Source: JAWKRB01 sp041389885 (GTDB lineage: Bacteria; Myxococcota_A; Polyangia; Polyangiales; Ga0077539). From it: DNA of 64,000 nucleotides. Positions 57,693 to 64,000 of the stretch are shown in pieces; position 1 is the first letter of the stretch, and each line of letters starts with the position of its first letter. Location: positions 1 to 64,000 of the forward strand of contig JAWKRB010000020.1 in the NCBI GenBank assembly GCA_041389885.1, given 5' to 3'. The position numbers and the translations under genes were made by a program. The notes below the pieces were generated by a model, which saw only the letters and a program-made list of their open reading frames with translations, made no database searches and was not told the origin of the DNA.

Positions 57693-60600
57693 GTGAGCGT
57701 CTCTACTCCCCCCCGGCGCCTCCCCCGCTGGACCTTCGCGCTCGCCGCGACGCTGCTGTCGTGCGCGCCCGAGTTCGACACCGCGCGCCGGCCCAACGCC
57801 CGCGGGACCCTGGGCGAGGAGGTCTTCGGCGTGGTGTGCGAGCGCACGCACTACGGCGAGTCGCCCGCCGACGTGACCTTCGAGCGCGGGCGGCGTCCGT
57901 GCACGCAGGGGCTGGGCGCGACGGAGTCTGCGCCGGTGGGTCCCAAGACCCTCGCGCTGGGGCGCATGCGCCGCGACGTCGCCGCCTCCCTCGACCGGGC
58001 GATGCCCTCGGCCCTCGAGACGCCCCTCGACCAGCTCCTGGTGAACCTCCTCCCGCTGTACGGCCCCGACGGGTCGGGTCGCCGCGCGTCTCCGTCGGGT
58101 CCCTTTCTCATCGACGACCCCGCGGGGCGCGCGGTGCCGAGCGAGCCCGTGCTCCCCGAGACCACGCGCGCGGTGGTGAGCTTCCTCGACGGCGTGCGCA
58201 CCGACGTGGAGTTTCTTCGCGCCATGGGCCGCGCGTCGCTGCGCCAGGGCACGCGCCCGGCGGACGTGTCCATCGGGCTGCTGCGCCCCCTCCTCGCCGA
58301 CCCGCAGCTCGACGCCACCCTCGACCAACTCTTGCGCCTCGTGCGCGAGGCCACGCCGACGCAGCCGCGCGGGAGCGCGCGGCCGCAGCTCGACGCGCTC
58401 TTCGAGGTGATGCGCGGGGAGTTCGCGTCGGCGGGCCCGTCGACCGAGACCCGCGGCGGCACGACCCTCGACGCGACGATCGACCTGATGCTGCGCACCG
58501 AGGCGGGCCTCGCGCGGTCGACCCCCGTCGAGGTCGCGAGGAGAGACTCGCGCGGCGTGGCCTCCGTCGACCTCTCGAACAGCCAGGCCGCGGCGCTCTT
58601 CGCCGACCGCAACGGCGACGGCGCCGCCGACGTCGACCGGGAGGGCTTCTACCTCGGTCCAGGCGGGCGCATCGACGACGCGCCGACGCCGTACCCGGCC
58701 TACGGGCGCGCGACCGTGCAGCGCGACGCGCGGGGCCGCGCGGTGACGGCGAACGGGCTGCGGATCTTTCGCCACGTCGACCTCGACGCGTCGGTGCTCG
58801 GCGCGCTCGCGCGGGAGCTCCCGGGCCTCCTGGGCGCGCCGGGGCACGAGTCGCCGCCTGCCATCGACCTGCTGCGCGGCGCGATCCCGCTCCTCGGGCC
58901 GCGGCGGGTGAGCACCCGCGAGTACACCCCCGCGGTGACGGTGCGCTACGGCGGGTTCAGCGCCGAGAACTCGGCCATCGTCGACCTCGCGCACGCCGCG
59001 GGGCAGCTCTTCGGGCACCGCGACGCCGACGCGGTCCTGCGGCTCACGGCGGCGCTGATGGCGCCCGAGCGCGAGGCGCTCACCGCGCGGCTGGTGGGCG
59101 CGATGCTGCGCGTCGACGAGATCTCCGACCAGCACCCCGAGGCCACCATGGCCGCCGAGGCGCCCCTCTGGGACGAGGTCGTCGAGGTCGTGCGGCGCAT
59201 CGCGCAGGAGCCGGGTCTCCTCGAGGACATCCTCCAGGCGGTGGTGCAGCTCCAGCAGCCGATCCCCGCGACGGGCGCGTGGGACGCGCGCTGCGCGGGC
59301 ACGCTCCCCGCCGAGAACCTCGCGCGCGCCTACGCGAGCTACGCGCGCAACCGCGACCGCGTGGAGCCCGACTGGCGCGGCGACTGGAACCGCCTGCCCG
59401 AGCGCGCGCTCGGCACGCCGGTGAACCGCGCGCTCCCCGACACCGTCGACCTCGCGACCCCCGGCAGCGCGCGCGACAACCGCAGCGTGCTGCAGCGCTT
59501 GTTTCACCTCATCGATGACCTCGCCGGCGCGCGCATGTGCAACAAGCCTCGCGCGGCGGTGCGGGTGCGCTTCAACGTGCCGATCCTCGGCGAGCAGTCG
59601 CTCACGGTGCCCGGCGCGGGGGACATCAACCAGTGCCAGCTCGTCGAGGTGCCCGACGCGGCGGCGTTCTTCTCGCGCTCGATCGTGGGCGACGGCCGCG
59701 CGATCCTCCCGATGGACCTCCCCGGGCTCACGGGCTCCCTCGCGAACGTCGCGCGGCAGATCGGGCTGCCGGTCGACTCGACCCTCGACCGGATCATCGA
59801 GTCGCAGACGGGGATCACCGGGTTCAACTCCCGCCCGACGCCCTACGCCATCGCGCGGCTGGTCTTTCACCCCCAGCCCAACGCGTTTCTCCGCGACCTC
59901 ATGGACCCGCCCGCGGTGAGGAACGTGCTCCCCACCCCCGCGTCGCTCCCGCCGTCGCCGACGCCCGAAGACCGCGCGGTGCGCTCGCAGCACCCGGGCA
60001 CCCTCTTCGTGTGGGAGAGCGGCTGCTTCTACGACTCCATGCGCCCGCTCCTCGCGGCCTTCGCGAAGCACGACCGGCACATGGACGGCACCCGCGACCC
60101 GCGCTGGACCCCCGGCCGCCCGCTCTCGTACATGGCCCCGAGGAACCTCGACCTGTCGCGCGGCACGCAGCTCTTCGCGCAGCTCATCGGCGCGTTTCAC
60201 CGCAACTGGGCCACCGCCGCGGCGACGGATTACCAGTCCGCCGAGAGCTGCGAGACCTGCCCGTCGGGGCAGCGCTTCTCGCGCCGCTCGGGCGCGTCGC
60301 GCTACGAGCCGATCTTCGCCGGCGCCCTCGACGCGGGGCTGCTGCAGACCCTCGGCGCGGTCACCGCCGACCTGCGCACCATCGACGTCGGCAACGGGCG
60401 CAACGGCGTCGACGCCCTCGCGACGCTGGTGCGCGCGCTGGTCGACCCGAGCGCCCGCGCCATGGACGGCTCCCCGGCCTTCGCGCAGCCGCTCTCGTAC
60501 CGCGACGGCCGCCGCAGCACGCGCTGGAGCGACGACCGCACCGCGGTGCCGCAGGTGGGCCTGTATTACCTCTTCGCCGACGCGTTCAACTCGATGGACG

Positions 60601-61376
60601 CGCCGCACCGCGCGGACCCCGCCGCGCACGCGCGTTGGGAGCGCGCGCGCTCGGCGCTCGTCGACCAGCTCATCGCGGTGAACGGCGCGGGGGAGTCCGC
60701 GCGCTTTCGCAACCGCAGCCTCGCGCCGCTCACCCGCGCCCTCGTCGCGTGGCTCCGCGACCGCGTCGCCGCGCACCGCGCCGCGGGGGACCTCGACGCG
60801 TGGTCCCGCTCCCTCGGTCCGCGCCTCGCGACGACGGTGCAGGGCGCGCCCTTCGCCGCGGCGACCGACCTGCTCGTGGCCCTCGACGACGACGCGGCCG
60901 CGCGGGTCGCGACGCTCTCGCTGCTCACCCGCACCCTCGACGAGACCGCCGGCGCGGCGGGCGCGCCGTCGAACTTCGCGGTGACCGTCACCGCCGCGGC
61001 GGACCTGCTCCAGGTGATGCGCGCCGACGCCGAGGTCGACCCCATCCTCCGACCGCTCGCGCCGGTGTTCACGCCCTCGACGGGCCTCGCCGCGCGCGGC
61101 CTGCGCTTTCTCGACCGCGCCCGCGAGCGCGACCCCGCGCGGGTGCTCACCTCGGTGCTCGGGAACATGGTCCGCGCGCCCGCGGGGCAGCGCGAGCCGC
61201 TGATGGTCCTCGCCGACGCGGTGGCCGACACGCACCGCGAGCGGCCGGGGCAGCACGGCGCGCTGGGCCCCATGGACGTTCACCTCGTGCTCACCGCGCT
61301 CAGCGAGTTCTTCGGCGACACCTCCCGCGGGATGGAGCAGTTCTACGCCATCGTGCAGCGCCGGAGGCTCCCGTGA
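57693..61376 (+). CDS. Very large lipoprotein with EF-hand-like motif, partner of FadL-type protein
   Basis: A 1,227-residue protein starting with GTG at 57693 after a GGAGG. The signal peptide ends in a lipobox (ATLLSCAPEF), so Cys24 should be lipidated. Near residues 303-315 ADRNGDGAADVDREGFYL matches an EF-hand or dockerin-type DxNxDGxxD calcium loop. The rest is mostly helical, with a paired-Cys stretch around SAESCETCPSGQRF. It is coupled to the FadL-like gene by a GTGA, an association I take as functional. No known family recognised. Confidence 0.75.
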   Translation: MSVSTPPRRLPRWTFALAATLLSCAPEFDTARRPNARGTLGEEVFGVVCERTHYGESPADVTFERGRRPCTQGLGATESAPVGPKTLALGRMRRDVAASLDRAMPSALETPLDQLLVNLLPLYGPDGSGRRASPSGPFLIDDPAGRAVPSEPVLPETTRAVVSFLDGVRTDVEFLRAMGRASLRQGTRPADVSIGLLRPLLADPQLDATLDQLLRLVREATPTQPRGSARPQLDALFEVMRGEFASAGPSTETRGGTTLDATIDLMLRTEAGLARSTPVEVARRDSRGVASVDLSNSQAAALFADRNGDGAADVDREGFYLGPGGRIDDAPTPYPAYGRATVQRDARGRAVTANGLRIFRHVDLDASVLGALARELPGLLGAPGHESPPAIDLLRGAIPLLGPRRVSTREYTPAVTVRYGGFSAENSAIVDLAHAAGQLFGHRDADAVLRLTAALMAPEREALTARLVGAMLRVDEISDQHPEATMAAEAPLWDEVVEVVRRIAQEPGLLEDILQAVVQLQQPIPATGAWDARCAGTLPAENLARAYASYARNRDRVEPDWRGDWNRLPERALGTPVNRALPDTVDLATPGSARDNRSVLQRLFHLIDDLAGARMCNKPRAAVRVRFNVPILGEQSLTVPGAGDINQCQLVEVPDAAAFFSRSIVGDGRAILPMDLPGLTGSLANVARQIGLPVDSTLDRIIESQTGITGFNSRPTPYAIARLVFHPQPNAFLRDLMDPPAVRNVLPTPASLPPSPTPEDRAVRSQHPGTLFVWESGCFYDSMRPLLAAFAKHDRHMDGTRDPRWTPGRPLSYMAPRNLDLSRGTQLFAQLIGAFHRNWATAAATDYQSAESCETCPSGQRFSRRSGASRYEPIFAGALDAGLLQTLGAVTADLRTIDVGNGRNGVDALATLVRALVDPSARAMDGSPAFAQPLSYRDGRRSTRWSDDRTAVPQVGLYYLFADAFNSMDAPHRADPAAHARWERARSALVDQLIAVNGAGESARFRNRSLAPLTRALVAWLRDRVAAHRAAGDLDAWSRSLGPRLATTVQGAPFAAATDLLVALDDDAAARVATLSLLTRTLDETAGAAGAPSNFAVTVTAAADLLQVMRADAEVDPILRPLAPVFTPSTGLAARGLRFLDRARERDPARVLTSVLGNMVRAPAGQREPLMVLADAVADTHRERPGQHGALGPMDVHLVLTALSEFFGDTSRGMEQFYAIVQRRRLP

Positions 61377-62767
61377 TCGCGCGCAGGATCGCCCTCGCCG
61401 CCGCGCTGTGCCTCGCGGCGCCCTCCACGAGCCTCGCGGGCGGCTTCTACATGACCGACCGCGGCGTGCGCCCCCTCGGCCGCGGCGGCGCCTTCATCGC
61501 CGGCGCCGACGACCAGCACGCGGTCTGGTACAACCCCGCGGGGCTCATTCACGCGGGGCGAGGGATTCTCCTCGACGCCTCCCTGGTGAACTTCAACAAC
61601 TCGTACACCCGCGAGGTTCGCCCTCCGGGCGGCGGCGGCACGGTGTCGTTTCGCACGGTGGAGGGCGAGGCCGCGCCGCTGCCGATCCCGACGCTGGTGG
61701 TCACCCACGACTTCGGGCTGCGCGACGCGATGTTCGCCGCCGGGGTGTTCGCGCCCTACGCGGCCATCGCGTCGTACGACCGCGCCGCCGACGCGCCGCA
61801 GCGCTACTCCCTGCTCTCCCTCGACGGCTCGGCCCTCGCGGTGGCCGGGATCTGGGCCGCGTGGCGCCCGCACCCCACGCTGAGCCTCGGCGCGGGCGTC
61901 GCGGCGCTGGTGGGGTCGTTCACCTCGCAGCTCGCGTTCAGCGGCTGCCCCGCGACGGTCACCTGCGCGCCTGAGAACCCCGACTGGGACGCCGTCGCGC
62001 AGCTCTCGGTGGGCCCGATCATCGCGCCCACGGCGTCGATCGGCGTGCAGTACGCGCCGCACCGGATGGTCACGATCGGCGTGTCGGGCCAGCTCCCGCT
62101 CTGGATCGACTCCGCCGCGACGCTCGGCGTGCGCCTGCCCAGCGCGTCGTTCTACCAGGGCGCGTCGGTGCAGGGAGACCGCGCGAACGTGCGCTTCAAC
62201 CTCGCGCCGGTGATTCGCGCGGGGGTCGAGGTGCGGCCGGTGCCGTCGCTGCGCGTCGAGGCGGCCTTCGTGTGGGAGGGCTGGTCGATGCACGACCGCA
62301 TCGACCTCACCCCCGACGGGATCTCGCTCCAGAACGTGCGCGGCGTGGGGAGCTATCAGATCTCCGCGCTCTCGATCGACCGCGGCTTTCAAGACGTGCT
62401 GTCGTTCCGCCTGGGCGTCGAGAACTTCACCCACCTCGGCGGCCGGTGGGACCTCGCCGCGCGCGTGGGCCTGAGCTACGAGACCAGCGCCACGCCGAAC
62501 GCCTACACCAACGTGCTCACCATGGACGCCTCCAAGTGGGTCGCGGCCCTGGGCGCCTCGCTGAGCTACGGCCGCTGGCGCTTCGACGCGACCTTCGCGT
62601 ACATGATCGCGAACACCGTGACGGTCTCGCCCGACGAGGCGCGGCTCTTTCCCACCCAGGCGCTGCGCACGGGCCCCGGCGCGCCGACCTACCCGATCAA
62701 CGGCGGGCGCTACGAGCTGAACGTGAACGTCGTGGGCCTCGGCGTGCGCTACGCCTTCGGGTCCTGA
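61373..62767 (+). CDS. FadL/OMPP1-type outer-membrane beta-barrel protein
   Basis: A 464-residue protein starting with GTG at 61373, coupled to the lipoprotein stop. The signal peptide (MIARRIALAAALCLAAPSTSLA) is followed by the family's RPLGRGGAFIAGADDQHAVWYNPAGL, the N-terminal hatch region of FadL/TodX transporters. The rest is a beta-barrel pattern with alternate hydrophobic strands, ending in GLGVRYAFGS, a typical C-terminal aromatic barrel strand. Family members take up hydrophobic compounds such as long-chain fatty acids, but the substrate here is unknown. Confidence 0.9.
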   Translation: MIARRIALAAALCLAAPSTSLAGGFYMTDRGVRPLGRGGAFIAGADDQHAVWYNPAGLIHAGRGILLDASLVNFNNSYTREVRPPGGGGTVSFRTVEGEAAPLPIPTLVVTHDFGLRDAMFAAGVFAPYAAIASYDRAADAPQRYSLLSLDGSALAVAGIWAAWRPHPTLSLGAGVAALVGSFTSQLAFSGCPATVTCAPENPDWDAVAQLSVGPIIAPTASIGVQYAPHRMVTIGVSGQLPLWIDSAATLGVRLPSASFYQGASVQGDRANVRFNLAPVIRAGVEVRPVPSLRVEAAFVWEGWSMHDRIDLTPDGISLQNVRGVGSYQISALSIDRGFQDVLSFRLGVENFTHLGGRWDLAARVGLSYETSATPNAYTNVLTMDASKWVAALGASLSYGRWRFDATFAYMIANTVTVSPDEARLFPTQALRTGPGAPTYPINGGRYELNVNVVGLGVRYAFGS

Positions 62768-62799
62768 CGGCTTCGTGCTAGGGGTGGGGCCCCAACGCC

Positions 62800-63249
62800 A
62801 TGGACCTCACCAGCAAGCAGCGCCGCCACCTCCGCGCCCTCGCCCACCACCTCGACGCCGTGGTGATGATCGGCAACGCCGGCCTCACCGACGCCGTGGT
62901 CAAGGCCGTCGACGTCGCCATCACGCGTCACGAGCTGGTGAAGGTGCGGGTCGACGCCGACTCGCCCGACGACCGCCACGAGGTCTCGCAGACCCTCGCG
63001 CAGCGGCTCAACGCCTCCGAGGTGCAGGTCATCGGCCGCGTGCTGGTGCTCTACCGCCGTCACGCCACCGAGCCCAAGCTCTCGCTCCCGGATATGCCCG
63101 CGCCCGAGAAGCCCGCGGCGTCGGATCCGAAGCGCCTGCCGATGTCTCGCCGCCGCCCGCCCGCGCCCGAGGGCGCCGCGCCCCGACGCGGGCCGCCGTC
63201 GGGACGTCGCCCGGCTACTCCAGCTCGTGGCCGGCGCTCCGGTTCATGA
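62800..63249 (+). CDS. YhbY/CRM-domain RNA-binding protein
   Basis: A 149-residue protein. The first 95 residues are the CRM domain (MDLTSKQRRHLRALAHHLDAVVMIGNAGLTDAVVKAVDVAITRHELVKV and LNASEVQVIGRVLVLYRRH), with the conserved GNAG loop. YhbY proteins bind the pre-50S ribosomal subunit. The C-terminal 50 residues are Pro/Arg-rich and absent from E. coli YhbY. The last 35 bases overlap the 3' end of the convergent gpsA. Confidence 0.9.
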   Translation: MDLTSKQRRHLRALAHHLDAVVMIGNAGLTDAVVKAVDVAITRHELVKVRVDADSPDDRHEVSQTLAQRLNASEVQVIGRVLVLYRRHATEPKLSLPDMPAPEKPAASDPKRLPMSRRRPPAPEGAAPRRGPPSGRRPATPARGRRSGS

Positions 63250-64000
63250 GCTCTGACACCGCGCGGCGCAGCGGCAGATCCTCGTAGAGCACCGCGTGCA
63301 CCATGTCGATGATCGGCATGTACACGCCCTCGCGCCTCGCGAGCATGTGCGCGCTCTTGGCGGTGCGCACGCCCTCGGCGACCTGACGCATCTCGCCGAG
63401 GATCTCGTCGAGGGTCCGGCCCTTGCCGAGCTCGACGCCGACGTGGCGGTTGCGCGAGAGCTGCCCGGTGCAGGTGAGCACGAGGTCGCCCATGCCCGCG
63501 AGGCCCGAGAGCGTGAGCGCGTTGCCGCCCATCTTCAGCGCGAGCCTCCCGATCTCGCTGAGCCCGCGGGTGATCAGCGCCGCGCGGGCGTTGTGGCCGA
63601 AGCCCAGGCCGTCGCTCGCGCCGGCGGCGATGGCGATGACGTTCTTGAGCGCGCCGCCGATCTCGACGCCGAGGAGGTCGTCGCTGAGGTAGACGCGAAA
63701 GCGGTCCTCGGTCCAGAAGGCGCGCTGCACCTCGCGGGCGAGGGAGAGGTCCCGCGACGCCGCGACGACGACGGTGGGCAGGCCCTCGGCGACCTCGCGC
63801 GCGAACGAGGGACCCGAGAGCGCGACGAAGTACGGCGCGCTCCACGGGAGCTCTTCGGCGGCCAGGTCGTTGACGAAATCGAGGGTGTCCTGCTCGATGC
63901 CCTTGGTGGCGCTGACCACGGGGATCCCCTTGGGGCACAAGGGCTCCGCGTGACGCAGGACCTCCCTCAGCCCGTGCGTCGGCACCGCGACGAGGAGCAG
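63215..64000 (-). CDS. gpsA: Glycerol-3-phosphate dehydrogenase [NAD(P)+], 5' end beyond window
   Basis: Partial at the right edge: about 262 residues visible, with the N-terminal nucleotide-binding GxGxxG missing. Visible family blocks are VVSATKGIEQDT, YFVALSGPSFAREVAEGLPT, VEIGGALKNVIAIAAGASDGLGFGHNARAALITRGL (with the catalytic Lys) and LSGLAGMGDLVLTCTGQLSRNR. It makes sn-glycerol-3-phosphate from dihydroxyacetone phosphate for phospholipid synthesis. Its stop lies inside the convergent yhbY-type gene. Confidence 0.95.
   Translation of the reverse strand: MLLVAVPTHGLREVLRHAEPLCPKGIPVVSATKGIEQDTLDFVNDLAAEELPWSAPYFVALSGPSFAREVAEGLPTVVVAASRDLSLAREVQRAFWTEDRFRVYLSDDLLGVEIGGALKNVIAIAAGASDGLGFGHNARAALITRGLSEIGRLALKMGGNALTLSGLAGMGDLVLTCTGQLSRNRHVGVELGKGRTLDEILGEMRQVAEGVRTAKSAHMLARREGVYMPIIDMVHAVLYEDLPLRRAVSELMNRSAGHELE

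Noticed and set aside
54659..59518. Very long open frames on the strand opposite real genes here and elsewhere (for example 572-2386, 15343-19140, 41084-44806, 57684-61283)
   Set aside because: At this GC content stop codons are rare, so antisense frames stay open; their translations are low-complexity Arg/Ala/Gly/Pro strings without conserved motifs, while the facing frames have clear families.

Overview
The window is about 64 kb of very GC-rich DNA, densely coded, with many start and stop codons overlapping by four bases (GTGA, ATGA, TTGA). Gene content suggests a predatory/social-type Myxococcota, probably of the Polyangia: very large TPR proteins, a receiver-DUF4388 protein inside a chemosensory operon, an HPr kinase-RapZ-HPr-EI regulatory PTS, large low-homology lipoproteins and several SNF2 helicases. 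This placement is inferred from gene content alone.

Layout. 1-3.3 kb: 3' end of an MlaF-like ABC ATPase, aspS, and a frameshifted Cys-rich lipoprotein gene. 3.3-8.6 kb: an accessory patch with a two-gene AAA ATPase/TOPRIM-like pair (candidate defence module) and a hypothetical gene cut by a Tn5-type IS4-family element with 18-bp inverted repeats. 8.7-12.2 kb: a glutathione S-transferase, a small membrane protein and rnr (RNase R). 12.2-29.2 kb, all minus strand: one long operon-like array, in order of transcription receiver-DUF4388, CheW-like, soluble MCP-like, CheA with two HPt domains, two giant TPR proteins (about 1,620 and 2,065 residues) and a PQQ-type beta-propeller protein. 29.3-35.4 kb: RibD-like reductase, a hypothetical, a SNF2 helicase, an HNH protein, a Uma2-like nuclease and a SWIM zinc-finger protein. 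35.5-38.2 kb: pyrR, pyrB and a NamZ/DUF1343-type protein. 38.2-44.8 kb: a DUF4132-type protein coupled to a second SNF2 helicase with a SWIM-like finger.

44.9-50.7 kb: a tRNA-Gly(GCC) with a recognisable promoter, a LolC/E permease, a lipoprotein with a coupled coiled-coil protein, a 607-bp non-coding stretch, and a primary-like sigma-70 gene. 50.7-57.6 kb, minus strand: an unknown TPR/propeller-like protein, then hprK, rapZ, ptsH and ptsI, the last running into a 23-base poly-C (poly-G) tract shared with the convergent sigma gene. 57.7-62.8 kb: a 1,227-residue lipoprotein coupled to a FadL-like outer-membrane protein. 62.8-64 kb: a YhbY RNA-binding protein convergent with gpsA, which runs off the window.

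A recurring feature is small indels in otherwise well-conserved genes (rnr, pyrB, the beta-propeller gene, both giant TPR genes, the DUF4132 gene). So many in one window, including housekeeping genes, suggests residual assembly indels rather than true decay. By contrast, the IS-interrupted gene is truly disrupted. The most promising uncharacterised systems are the chemosensory/TPR operon, the ATPase-TOPRIM pair and the two SNF2-centred loci.
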